Shown piece after piece: positions 1 to 8,158 of a stretch of DNA of 64,000 nucleotides (position 1 is the first letter of the stretch; each line of letters opens with the position of its first letter). A model generated the notes under the pieces. That model was not told the DNA's origin. It searched no databases and saw only the letters and a program-made list of their open reading frames with translations. The position numbers and the translations under genes were made by a program. The stretch is from Pirellulaceae bacterium (lineage in GTDB: Bacteria; Planctomycetota; Planctomycetia; Pirellulales; Pirellulaceae): NCBI GenBank assembly GCA_028280445.1, contig JANQLU010000124.1, forward strand, positions 1 through 64,000, written 5' to 3'.

Positions 1-219
1 AAATCAACTCGCTCTTTTTCTCTGCGCCTCTGCGGCTCTGCGTGAGGTTTTTTGTCAGTAATTGTTGCATCCTCGCGACGATGAAACTGCCAACAATTAA
101 CAAGCCTTTTGCATCGGCAACCCACCGGTTCGAACGCTAACATACCGGCGGCTAGCGCCTTGCCGCTCACATTTAATCGACACCATTGGGATTGGAGCTA
201 GATCTTTTCCGTCAATCTT
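1..219. other. Intergenic region with one dispersed-repeat copy
   Basis: No gene is seen here. Positions 144-184 hold a unit beginning ACCGGCGGCTAGCGCC. The same unit recurs as one arm of palindromes at 24455-24523 and 43947-44010, the latter even sharing the downstream ATTTAATC. Positions 20-50 hold a GC-rich direct-repeat run (CTCTGCGCCTCTGCGGCTCTGCG read in parts) of the kind scattered through many genomes. The pse operon ends at 220, so this is its downstream flank. Confidence 0.6.
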
Positions 220-927
220 TTACCGCTCGATGATTCGTTCTACAACGAACGCTTCGGCGGCATCGACCCCGACGATGGCTCCGCGAATTTTTGCCAAGTG
301 TTCGACGGCTTGGAGGCTGCGAGCGTGCGGCCAGTCGCGTATTTCATCAGTGTACTCGGCGAACGCTTTGAGTTTCGCAGAAAGCGTGCTTGAAATGTCG
401 ATAAAGTAATGTGGTATAAAAGCTGATTGTGAGCTGATACTGTTCCAATGCGTGCTGGACAAGACTTCGAATGTCAGGATTTCTGTCGGAGAGACTTTTT
501 TTTCTGAATCCGGCTGCGGTCGAAAACAGGTCATGACGGCGCGATGCGTCATTTGGTGGTCAATGTTCAAATCTCCGAAATGATGTGTATAAACACGATC
601 TGGCAGGCCCCAATCTTGGCAAAATGCCTCCACGGATTTTGTGATTTCCAGTAGCGGGACGGTATCCATCGCATTATCTGGGAACGCCAATTGATGAAAA
701 TTTGAAATGCCGATTTGGCTCAATGCCGCCGCCATTTGTTGCGAGCGACGCATGGCGGATTGATCATTTGAACTGGTTCTGGAACCCACACCGTCGGTCA
801 TAAAAACGACGGCAACGTTGTCGCCCTGCTGAACATGTTTGGCTAGCGCGCCACCGCATCCCAGGATTTCGTCGTCACTGTGCGCCACAACGGCGAGAAT
901 CTTTTGTTGTTCCTGTGAATTTGGCAA
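220..927 (-). CDS. PIG-L (LmbE) family deacetylase
   Basis: A 235-residue protein of the PIG-L/LmbE zinc-dependent N-deacetylase family, which removes acetyl groups from GlcNAc-type sugars and related amides. The family's metal motif AHSDDE is at residues 15-20, and the second metal-binding motif is visible as HHFGDLNIDHQMTH near the middle. The length fits the family. The start is a TTG at 927, since no ATG precedes the AHSDDE motif. The gene is the last of the pse-like operon and lies 14 bases after pseG. From context I infer that it deacetylates an acetamido sugar made by the operon; the substrate cannot be read from sequence. There is no signal peptide, so it should be cytoplasmic. Confidence 0.85.
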   Translation of the reverse strand: MPNSQEQQKILAVVAHSDDEILGCGGALAKHVQQGDNVAVVFMTDGVGSRTSSNDQSAMRRSQQMAAALSQIGISNFHQLAFPDNAMDTVPLLEITKSVEAFCQDWGLPDRVYTHHFGDLNIDHQMTHRAVMTCFRPQPDSEKKVSPTEILTFEVLSSTHWNSISSQSAFIPHYFIDISSTLSAKLKAFAEYTDEIRDWPHARSLQAVEHLAKIRGAIVGVDAAEAFVVERIIER

Positions 928-941
928 AGGTTCTTACTCGA

Positions 942-1928
942 TCAAAGTGCGGCCAGGATCTCACAAATTTTTTGAACGCCTGAACCATCTACGATTTGTT
1001 GTCCAAGCTGATTTTTTTTTCGTCGCGTTTCAACATCACGGTACTGCTGAATCGCAGCAGATATTTTGTCGCCAAATTCAGGTTCGTCCCAATACAACAT
1101 ACCTTGGATAAATCCTCGGTCGGCATAGAACATCGAATTGGGAACCTGATCTTTGGCCAAACAAATGCCAATGGATGGGACGCCGAGGAATGCCAGTTCG
1201 TTTAACGTCTGTCCGCATGCGGTGATCGCAAGATCAGATTCCATCATCATTCGAGCCATGTCAGTCGCGTCAACTCGTCCCACGAATTCTATTTGACGGT
1301 TGCCAAAGCGATCGGTCAACTCGGCTTGATACGGTTGATTGGCGGCGATGACCGTCATTTGGTATTCGGGCGATACGGCCTCGATGATTGTTGGCAATAG
1401 ACGGTGGATATCGTGGCCGCCGATGGTGATGAATATTTTCGTGACTGAATCGCGAACGATGAATTCACGGCGTTGCTGGCGAATGGGCTGGCGAATAATC
1501 ACGTAGTCGGGTCCGCCGATCAGTCGCTGAGGTGGCTGTGGCAGCGCGTATTTGATGTTTTCGTATGAAGCGTTGGGATTCAAAACGATATCGGCATCGT
1601 AAGGAATTCGGTTGTAATCATCGATCGCGACAACGTGTTCGAAATGTTCGTTGAGAACGGAATAAACTTCCTGGCTGGCCAGATAAGTATCCACAATCGC
1701 GATTTTAAATTCGTCATGGGTCGCACAAACATCTTGCAACGTGTTGATCCAGTCGCAACGTCGCGAGTGAGGTTGGTCGATTTGCCACGCGCCACGAACG
1801 TTGACAAGCATCTGGTGTTGGTGATTTGAAACGGCACTCAAATGGTTGAGAATGGCGGAACAGCGGGTCAGGTGTCCCAATCCGATTTCATCACCGGCTT
1901 CGGTCAAAATCAAACAACGTTTGTTCAT
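942..1928 (-). CDS. pseG: PseG-like UDP-sugar hydrolase
   Basis: A 328-residue member of the PseG family (UDP-2,4-diacetamido-2,4,6-trideoxy-beta-L-altropyranose hydrolase). PseG releases UDP from the sugar nucleotide to give the free sugar used by PseI. The family's N-terminal signature is seen as GLGHLTRCSAI (residues 17-27); the His is the proposed catalytic residue. The C-terminal nucleotide-binding half has ACGQTLNELAFLGVPSI, like the MurG/GT-B donor site. The ATG at 1928 overlaps the stop of the preceding amidohydrolase gene by four bases, so the two are co-translated. Together with pseB, pseC, pseH and pseI this completes the route to free pseudaminic acid. Sugar stereochemistry (altro or another isomer) is inferred from neighbours. 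Confidence 0.85.
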   Translation of the reverse strand: MNKRCLILTEAGDEIGLGHLTRCSAILNHLSAVSNHQHQMLVNVRGAWQIDQPHSRRCDWINTLQDVCATHDEFKIAIVDTYLASQEVYSVLNEHFEHVVAIDDYNRIPYDADIVLNPNASYENIKYALPQPPQRLIGGPDYVIIRQPIRQQRREFIVRDSVTKIFITIGGHDIHRLLPTIIEAVSPEYQMTVIAANQPYQAELTDRFGNRQIEFVGRVDATDMARMMMESDLAITACGQTLNELAFLGVPSIGICLAKDQVPNSMFYADRGFIQGMLYWDEPEFGDKISAAIQQYRDVETRRKKNQLGQQIVDGSGVQKICEILAAL

Positions 1929-2743
1929 GTTTGAAAGATGGCGTTGGCGTTTTCGTAGAAAATCTTGTCCAGTTCGTTGGAATCGAAGCCCGCGCGATCA
2001 AAAAAAGATTGCGCGATCTCAAACGATTGTGAAATATCTACATATGGTGCATCGCTGGCGTAAATAATTTTGTCGGCACCAATTTTTTGATAGACGAATG
2101 CAAGGTCGGTTTCGATTCGCGATCCCAAAAAATAAGGCAGCGTGAATGAAGTTTCGAGAAAGACATTGGGTTGTGCCTGGGCAATGAGCATGGCTTCCAG
2201 ACATCGAATGCCACCGCTATGCAAAATAACAATCGGGACATCGGAAATCGACTCCGCAAGATGGCAAACCAGAGCCAAATTATCGTAACGAAACATTCCC
2301 GTCGTACCGTAGCTGGCGTCAAGGCAAATTGCCAAGCTGTTGGCGACCGCATGCTTGGCGACCGTGAGCACACGTTCGAAATCGTCGGATGTTATTTTTT
2401 GGACGTAGGAGTGAAATTTGATGCACGAAAATCCGGCAGCTTTTAGTTTTTCTACGTAGGCCAGCGCATCCGCATGACGAAAATCAACCAGCGAAGTGAA
2501 ATAACAATTTGTCGATTGAGAATTCGCCTGTTCAAAAAAGCTCAATTGATGGGGTTGGTCCAACAGCGACGAATTGAAAATCATCAAATTGATTCCGTCC
2601 AGAAATTCGAAACTGTCTCGATATTGGGCCAACGCAGTACACAGATCGGCGTCGGTCATTTCCGTCTCGTTAACCGTGATTTGGCTGACGTGATCGGAAA
2701 CCATCAGCGGGAGGTGAACATTGAAGTCAATGGTTCGAGCCAT
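1925..2743 (-). CDS. Amidohydrolase-fold (TIM-barrel) metal-dependent hydrolase
   Basis: A 272-residue protein resembling amidohydrolase-2 enzymes, the TIM-barrel hydrolases and decarboxylases of the ACMSD type. Visible family motifs are the N-terminal DFNVHLP, IKFHSYV mid-protein, VILHSGG, and the C-terminal YASDAPY with the conserved Asp. The usual first metal motif HxH reads NVH here, so one metal ligand is replaced by Asn, which may change metal use or activity. The gene sits between the methyltransferase and pseG in the operon and overlaps pseG by four bases. It is not a known pseudaminic-acid gene. Its reaction on a sugar-linked amide or acid is only inferred from context. Confidence 0.7.
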   Translation of the reverse strand: MARTIDFNVHLPLMVSDHVSQITVNETEMTDADLCTALAQYRDSFEFLDGINLMIFNSSLLDQPHQLSFFEQANSQSTNCYFTSLVDFRHADALAYVEKLKAAGFSCIKFHSYVQKITSDDFERVLTVAKHAVANSLAICLDASYGTTGMFRYDNLALVCHLAESISDVPIVILHSGGIRCLEAMLIAQAQPNVFLETSFTLPYFLGSRIETDLAFVYQKIGADKIIYASDAPYVDISQSFEIAQSFFDRAGFDSNELDKIFYENANAIFQT

Positions 2744-2759
2744 GAGGATTTTTTAACGC

Positions 2760-3419
2760 TCACTTGTACATAAACAACATGAACTCGGTTTGCGGAATGG
2801 GCGCGTAATTGTGTTTCAGAACGACATTGCTGGTCAGCGAAAATGCATACTCCAGCATCCTGGCCGGAGAATGGTAAAACACAAAATCTTCTTTTGGATA
2901 GTCTGGTGTTAGCTGAGTGCTGAGAAAATCGACGACCAAACATTTTCCTACGCAGCGGAACGCACGGTCGATCAGTTGTTCGGAGTAGTCGTAGTTTTTT
3001 TCTGTGGACCCGAGGTTCCAATTCATCAATCCCAACATGATTCCGAAATCCGCAACGGGATTCGCCAGTTCAACCGTTCCAATATCGCAACATTCAAACT
3101 GGCAACGCGAGTCGTCCGCGAAACGATGTGTCGCCTCGGAAACAAACGATGGTGTGATGTCCCAACCGACGTATTGAGAAAAATCGATGTCGCGCTGGCT
3201 CAGAAATACGCAGTAGTCTCCGAATCCACAGCCGATGTCGAGGATCGTCTGATCTTGCAGGTCAATCTCTGCCGACAGCGTTTCGCCAAATCGGTAGATC
3301 TGTTGTTCCTGACTGCCCCAGCCGAGCGTGCGAATGTTGCGGCCGAGCTCGTCGTAACGTTTGCCGTATCGCTTGCGAGCGTTTTCGCCAACAGTTTTGA
3401 TTTCTTCGGTGGATGTCAT
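2760..3419 (-). CDS. Class I SAM-dependent methyltransferase
   Basis: A 219-residue Rossmann-fold methyltransferase. Motif I, ILDIGCGFGDY, lies at about residues 60-70, followed by the acidic motif II end VGWDI and the motif IV/post-I pattern. It starts at an ATG 21 bases after the RraA-like gene stop, and ends 16 bases before the amidohydrolase start. Being in the pse-like operon, it probably O- or N-methylates a nonulosonic-acid intermediate or a side chain on it. Substrate specificity cannot be read from the sequence. Confidence 0.75.
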   Translation of the reverse strand: MTSTEEIKTVGENARKRYGKRYDELGRNIRTLGWGSQEQQIYRFGETLSAEIDLQDQTILDIGCGFGDYCVFLSQRDIDFSQYVGWDITPSFVSEATHRFADDSRCQFECCDIGTVELANPVADFGIMLGLMNWNLGSTEKNYDYSEQLIDRAFRCVGKCLVVDFLSTQLTPDYPKEDFVFYHSPARMLEYAFSLTSNVVLKHNYAPIPQTEFMLFMYK

Positions 3420-3440
3420 TTGGATCTGCCGATGCCGTGA

Positions 3441-4145
3441 TCAACTTTCGTATTGTTCGAGTTTTTTAAGCAGGATTTCTGGTAGCAGGTCGCGATGTTT
3501 GAGATATTTTTTTTGACAAATGGTTTCGTAGGTTGACCATTTGAGAACATCGGTGCAAAAGTACCAGATGTCTTCCTGAAGTTCGATGAATTCCAGGCGA
3601 CGATAGGTGTCCGCATTAATTTTGTCGCTGCCAATCAACGTGACTCCCGAGTCATCACAGACCAGGATGCTGTTTTCAAACAACTGGCGTCGCTGGTTAA
3701 CTTGTTCCAGCAGATCGCTGTTTTCGTCGACGAGCTTGTTAAAACAGCCGAGCGGCGTCACACCCGTTAGCCAAATCGGGTAGTTTTCTTTTTTCAGTCG
3801 GTGTGCGTCTCGCGCGAGACCGTTAATGACCAGTGCCGAAATACGTTTGTAGACAAACAGATATTTGGAAACGATGTCGCCCAGGACGGCCCGTTGGCCA
3901 CAATCAAATGTGTCGACGTATAGAATGGCCCCTTCGGGAATATCCTGGATCTGTTCATGCAACGGCCAGTTGCTTTCCGAATGCGTATAGACGTAAGCGA
4001 CATTGCCAACGGCATAATGCCCTTCGTTGAGTGCATCGAGACCGGGTTGAACGCCGGTTTTCATCAATGCGTCGGCAACTTCGACCGTCGAAATCCGGTT
4101 TCGTTGGAGGATGTCGATCAGGTCGTCTTTGGTTGGATTTTCCAT
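3441..4145 (-). CDS. RraA-like aldolase/regulator-fold protein
   Basis: A 234-residue protein of the RraA/4-hydroxy-4-methyl-2-oxoglutarate aldolase family. The signature is the conserved LVINGLARDAHRL segment, whose Arg-Asp pair binds substrate and metal in the aldolases, followed by YPIWLTGVTPLGC. An open frame continues upstream to 4313, but it overlaps the ATP-grasp gene. The ATG at 4145, giving the N-terminus MENPTKDDL, leaves a normal 25-base gap and is chosen. In this operon an aldolase or decarboxylase acting on a 2-oxo acid is plausible, since nonulosonic acids and pyruvate-derived units are 2-oxo acids; that link is inference. True RraA (RNase E inhibitor) proteins are shorter, about 160 residues. 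Confidence 0.7.
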   Translation of the reverse strand: MENPTKDDLIDILQRNRISTVEVADALMKTGVQPGLDALNEGHYAVGNVAYVYTHSESNWPLHEQIQDIPEGAILYVDTFDCGQRAVLGDIVSKYLFVYKRISALVINGLARDAHRLKKENYPIWLTGVTPLGCFNKLVDENSDLLEQVNQRRQLFENSILVCDDSGVTLIGSDKINADTYRRLEFIELQEDIWYFCTDVLKWSTYETICQKKYLKHRDLLPEILLKKLEQYES

Positions 4146-4170
4146 AGCTGGTTTGATTCCGTTCGTTTTT

Positions 4171-5421
4171 TTAAGCGACCAACGATTCCGTCTGGTCGCT
4201 AGCGTACACGATCTCGATTTGATCGAGAAGCCGCTCGGACGATTCGCGAAGCGCGGCAGGTGTTTCGGCATCGGTGTCAGAGTAGATGATGAAACCGTGC
4301 CGGTTGGCATCATTGCTAACCGGGCGGATGACCGTTCCCGGCTCGACCATCAAGCGGGCTGCAAGAACATTCGGGTGGTCTTTCAATTCGTCCACGCCAT
4401 TGATTTTGCTAATGGTCCCAATATCCAGGGAAACGAATTTCAGGATCGTAGGATTTCGCTGCGGCAGTTGGTAATTGCAATAGTCGATGCCTTGAACGTC
4501 CGCCATCAATTGTTCGATCAAATCGATTCCAGAAACTTGAGGAACGATTAATTGCGAAGTGAAACAACCGCCGCCTCGATTGGCTGATTCAATCAGAACA
4601 ACGCGGCCTGACTCGGTGATCATATATTCCGAATGCGTCATCCCAAATTGGTAACCCAATTTTTGATTAACTTGTTCGTTTACAGCACACGCTTTTTCGT
4701 ACAGATCATCTGATAATTCGCCCGGGTAGATGATGTCCATCGCAACCTGGTTCGTTGTGCCGGGCAGAAGTCCTTTGGTTGCCAGGGCGAGTGATTTGCA
4801 GCCGAGGCCGGGAAACGCATAGCCATCGATCGTAATGTGCGTGCCGACAATAAACTCTTCGACCAAGATCGTCCGCGAATGACTATTGGCCAACGCGTCG
4901 AAAAACGCAGATTGCAATTGGGTTTCGCAATCAACACGATTGACTCCAAAGCTGCCACGATTGTCGGTTGGTTTTAAAATGACCGGAAACCCGATGGCAT
5001 TGGCCGCTGCTACGGTTTCATGATGGTTCGAGCAAAGTTGAAATTTGGGAATATCGATGTTTTGCTCGCGGCATTTTTCGCGCTGCAAGTATTTGTTGGA
5101 CGAAATTTGTGCGGCCTCGATCGTTGGCCCCGCGATCCCTTGCTGCTGTGCCACGAAGGTCTGGGCAAAATGGGAGTAGTCGCATTGATCCGAGACTACG
5201 ATTTCCGGTTCGACTTGGGCGGCGAATTCAGAAATGGTGGACAAGTCGCGCAAATCGCACAATCGAATTTGCTCAAAACAATTTTGAAGTTCATTGGCGC
5301 GAGCAGTTCCGTCGGCGCCTTGCTGATGTATGCCGTACAGAGTCCAGCCTCGTTGCAGCATGCGGTCAATCAGCGGCTGTTGCTCCCAACTAAGCCCGAT
5401 GACTAAGGCTTTCGTGTTCAT
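4171..5421 (-). CDS. ATP-grasp ligase
   Basis: A 416-residue ATP-grasp protein, of the carbamoyl-phosphate-synthase-like type that couples ATP to carboxylate-amine bond formation. The N-terminal Rossmann-like preATP part (MNTKALVIGLSW) is followed by the ATP-grasp core: NKYLQREKC, GFPVILKPTDNRGSFGV (the ATP lysine and glycine loop) and LVEEFIVGTHITIDGYA. The later acidic metal-binding region is ESANRGGGCF. The start at 5421 overlaps the end of pseI by 32 bases, so expression is coupled. A ligase is not part of the standard pseudaminic-acid route. It could add an amino acid or other acyl group to an amino sugar, or make the side chain; this is inference. Confidence 0.8.
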   Translation of the reverse strand: MNTKALVIGLSWEQQPLIDRMLQRGWTLYGIHQQGADGTARANELQNCFEQIRLCDLRDLSTISEFAAQVEPEIVVSDQCDYSHFAQTFVAQQQGIAGPTIEAAQISSNKYLQREKCREQNIDIPKFQLCSNHHETVAAANAIGFPVILKPTDNRGSFGVNRVDCETQLQSAFFDALANSHSRTILVEEFIVGTHITIDGYAFPGLGCKSLALATKGLLPGTTNQVAMDIIYPGELSDDLYEKACAVNEQVNQKLGYQFGMTHSEYMITESGRVVLIESANRGGGCFTSQLIVPQVSGIDLIEQLMADVQGIDYCNYQLPQRNPTILKFVSLDIGTISKINGVDELKDHPNVLAARLMVEPGTVIRPVSNDANRHGFIIYSDTDAETPAALRESSERLLDQIEIVYASDQTESLVA

Positions 5422-6487
5422 GATTCGCTTCCGTGACTTTTATGATCTGGTGCCATTCTAACAGTTGATTGCCCGCAAGTTCACCGGCTGCCTGAAAATT
5501 GTTCAACACGTTTGCTAAATCTCGACAATCGATTCCATTTTTGTGCCGGCGAAATTCAAAATCATCCGCGCTGAAACTGGCACCCGCGGGTTTGGGTCGT
5601 TTCAAAATGAGTTTTTGCAGGATCTGGTTTTTGAAATCATTTTCCTCTGGTTCTAGCGTTGTGCGAAGCGCGGGAACCAGCGCTTTTTCGACAGCACGAA
5701 TCTCGTCAACCATTTTTCGAAAATCGGTCGGTGTCAATGAAAACGGCGCATCGGGACACGGAACCGCGTCGTCCAGGAGAAAATGTTTTTCGACAATCGT
5801 TGCGCCCATCGCCACTGCCGCGATTGGAATGGCGATGCCATCGGTATGGTCTGAAAACCCGGTCAAACATCCGTAACGTTCGGCGAATTCCAACATGCGG
5901 GGCAAATGAACTTTGGCTGGCGGCGTGGGATAAATGCTGTTGCAATGCAAAATCGCCAACTGGTTGTTTTCGTGTTGACGAAAAATCTCGACGGTTCGAT
6001 CGAGTTCGCTGGTTGTGACAATGCCAGTCGAAATGATGACAGGTTTTTGAGTTTGGGCGATTTTTTCTACCAGCTGTGGAAACGTTCCAATTTGAGCTGA
6101 TGCGATTTTGTAAAGTGGCACATCCATCACCTGAAGGAGATCGACGGCTCGAAAATAGGTCGGCGTTGAAAAGAAAATGATTCCTCGTTTTTGACAACGT
6201 TCGTTCAGCGCGGCATACCAGGATTCGTCGAGATCTATTTTTTTGTGCAACGCCGTGATTTCGGCGCTGGGCTGGAACCATTGTTCGTCGAGCGACAGAG
6301 ATTGGAATTTGGCGGCATCCGCGCCACAATCGGCTGCGGCATCGATCGTATCTAATGCGCGCTGCAGATCGTTACCATGATTCGACCCGATTTCTGCAAT
6401 CACAAACGTGTGCCGGCCACCAATCTGTTTTTGATGTGGTAACGAGATGGAGGTTGCCATCACCGATCTGGCTGATGTTAAACTCAC
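5390..6487 (-). CDS. pseI: PseI/NeuB-family nonulosonic acid synthase
   Basis: A 365-residue sialic-acid-synthase family enzyme, which condenses phosphoenolpyruvate with a six-carbon amino sugar to make a nine-carbon 2-oxo acid. The NeuB barrel begins at FVIAEIGSNHGND. It continues with GADAAKFQ, YKIASAQIGTFPQL, VIISTG, GFSDHTDGI and VEKHF, all family hallmarks. A C-terminal SAF (antifreeze-like) domain follows (LKRPKPAGASFSADDF). The segment PDAPFSLTP resembles PseI more than NeuB. The start is GTG at 6487, overlapping the aminotransferase stop and preceded by AAGGAAG; an internal ATG at 6460 is possible. PseI is assigned mainly from the pseB-pseC-pseH-pseG context. Confidence 0.85.
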   Translation of the reverse strand: MSLTSARSVMATSISLPHQKQIGGRHTFVIAEIGSNHGNDLQRALDTIDAAADCGADAAKFQSLSLDEQWFQPSAEITALHKKIDLDESWYAALNERCQKRGIIFFSTPTYFRAVDLLQVMDVPLYKIASAQIGTFPQLVEKIAQTQKPVIISTGIVTTSELDRTVEIFRQHENNQLAILHCNSIYPTPPAKVHLPRMLEFAERYGCLTGFSDHTDGIAIPIAAVAMGATIVEKHFLLDDAVPCPDAPFSLTPTDFRKMVDEIRAVEKALVPALRTTLEPEENDFKNQILQKLILKRPKPAGASFSADDFEFRRHKNGIDCRDLANVLNNFQAAGELAGNQLLEWHQIIKVTEANHEHESLSHRA

Positions 6488-7599
6488 GCACTTCCTTTTG
6501 CAAAATCTTCGATGCGTCGCAGACCTTCGTGTAAATCTGAACGGTTCACACTAAAAGACAACCGAATCCAATTCTCAAAATTATCACCGTAGGCGCCTCC
6601 TGGAACAACAGCAACTCCCTGCTGTTGCAGCAATTGACTGGCAAATTCATATCCTGTCAGATCACTGAAAACCGTCGTTGGAAAGAAAAAATAAAACCCT
6701 CCGGACGGACGGTAGGGCTTGAGATTCGGCAACGTTTCAACGACCAGGTTTCGGTTTTCGAAATAGTAGTTGGGATCAGCCGTGCATTCGATTTCCGCAG
6801 CCAAAACATGGGCCAAGCCGTGTTGTGTTGGAATGTTGACACAGGTGGCAATGTGCTGCTGCAACTTGAGACAGGTCGCGATTAGTTCGCGGTTTTGCGA
6901 AGCGAGCCAGCCAATTCGAAAGCCAGTCATTGCATGTGATTTGGAAAATCCGTTGCAGATAATCAGTTGATCGTAATCCGTCAGGTCGGCAAGCGATTTC
7001 CATTGGTTGGTGTAGTCAAAAATGGAATAAATCTCGTCTGAAATTAGCCAGGCGTTTTGCTCTCGGCAAATATCGACGAGTTGTCGGATTTCATCGCCGC
7101 CAAAAATTTTTCCATCAGGGTTATTCGGTGTGCATAAAACGAGCGTATCGAAATCCGCGCGTGTCAATTGGTCCAACCAATCGGGATCAGTGCGATCAAT
7201 GGCGATCGTCTCGGCGCCGACCAGTTTCGCCGTCGCCTGATATCCCAGCCAGGCCGGTTCCAGAACACAGATTTTTCGCGACAGGATTGCATCGAATAAA
7301 TAGTACAAGCCTTGTTTGAGTCCTGGAACGACCAGCAGATGTTCGGGTGTCCAATGTTTTCCTGGCAGTCGTGCGGCGATTTGTTCGCGCAACGCCAACA
7401 GACCTTGCGGATCGCCATAATGCGTTTTCCCTGCCTGCATTGCTGCGTTGATTTGCTCAACAATGTGGGGATGCGGTGAAAAATGTGAATCGCCCAGAGC
7501 TAATGAAACGATGTCGCGGCCTTGGAGGCGAAGTTGCCGAGCTAAACCAGCAACCTTCATCGACTCCGATTCACCTAGTTCTTGCAGCGCTGGATTCAT
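6484..7599 (-). CDS. Class I/II PLP-dependent aminotransferase
   Basis: A 371-residue fold-type I aminotransferase of the AspC/LL-DAP-aminotransferase kind. The PLP-binding lysine lies in NGFSKSHAMTGFRIGW, and LCTPNNPDG and ISDEIYSIF are the Asn- and Asp-containing cofactor motifs. The open frame extends to 7692, but the ATG at 7599 (MNPALQELGES) starts where the family aligns and leaves 10 bases after pseH. It is distinct from the DegT-type sugar aminotransferase PseC in the same operon, so it probably acts on an amino acid or 2-oxo acid rather than the sugar ring. That suggests an amino-acid-like building block for the operon's ATP-grasp ligase (inference). Confidence 0.8.
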   Translation of the reverse strand: MNPALQELGESESMKVAGLARQLRLQGRDIVSLALGDSHFSPHPHIVEQINAAMQAGKTHYGDPQGLLALREQIAARLPGKHWTPEHLLVVPGLKQGLYYLFDAILSRKICVLEPAWLGYQATAKLVGAETIAIDRTDPDWLDQLTRADFDTLVLCTPNNPDGKIFGGDEIRQLVDICREQNAWLISDEIYSIFDYTNQWKSLADLTDYDQLIICNGFSKSHAMTGFRIGWLASQNRELIATCLKLQQHIATCVNIPTQHGLAHVLAAEIECTADPNYYFENRNLVVETLPNLKPYRPSGGFYFFFPTTVFSDLTGYEFASQLLQQQGVAVVPGGAYGDNFENWIRLSFSVNRSDLHEGLRRIEDFAKGSA

Positions 7600-7609
7600 A
7601 GGCGTTTTT

Positions 7610-8158
7610 TTAGGCGACGTTTTGGCGAGAAAAATATAATTTACTCGACAGCGACATTTGCAGTTGTCCGTCGGTATTTTGGTTTTCGACAAATCCCAGT
7701 TTGCCGTAAAATTTGATCGCTCGCTGGTTTTCGGTGAAAACTGTAAGGTTCAATTCATCGAGCTTTAAAATTTCAAACGCAATGTGCAGTTCGAACCGGG
7801 CCAGCCGTGTGCCGATGCCGCGTGCGTTTTGATACGGATTTACGTAAATCCCGAAATCGGCGTTTGAATCAGTGACGTTGTTCAAATAGATCACTCCCAA
7901 GTCGTTGTGTGATCCACGTTGGCGAACCACCCAATAGCTGTTGTGAACGTCGTCCTCCAGGCGCGCGACAAACCGAAAATGTTCCGTCGGGTCGATGATT
8001 TTTGAATGATGCATCCATTTGCGGATAGTCGAGTGGTTTCGGTAATCTAACACGCGGAGCGATTCAAATTCGGACAACGCTGTGAAATTGATCGCGGACA
8101 TATCTTCGAAATCGATTTGATCCGGAATGTTTTGTAACACGATTACCTCGCTTTTCAT
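7610..8158 (-). CDS. pseH: PseH-like GNAT N-acetyltransferase
   Basis: A 182-residue GNAT acetyltransferase resembling PseH, which acetylates the 4-amino group of UDP-4-amino-4,6-dideoxy-AltNAc using acetyl-CoA. The N-terminal segment LDYRNHSTIRKWM is the PseH substrate-side hallmark. NPYQNARGIGTRLARF is the acetyl-CoA pyrophosphate loop (R/Q-x-x-G-x-G/A). FTENQRAIKFYGKLGF is the C-terminal GNAT motif. Its ATG at 8158 overlaps the PseC stop in a TGATG arrangement (a TTG one codon earlier is also possible). Placement right after pseB-pseC supports the assignment. Confidence 0.85.
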   Translation of the reverse strand: MKSEVIVLQNIPDQIDFEDMSAINFTALSEFESLRVLDYRNHSTIRKWMHHSKIIDPTEHFRFVARLEDDVHNSYWVVRQRGSHNDLGVIYLNNVTDSNADFGIYVNPYQNARGIGTRLARFELHIAFEILKLDELNLTVFTENQRAIKFYGKLGFVENQNTDGQLQMSLSSKLYFSRQNVA

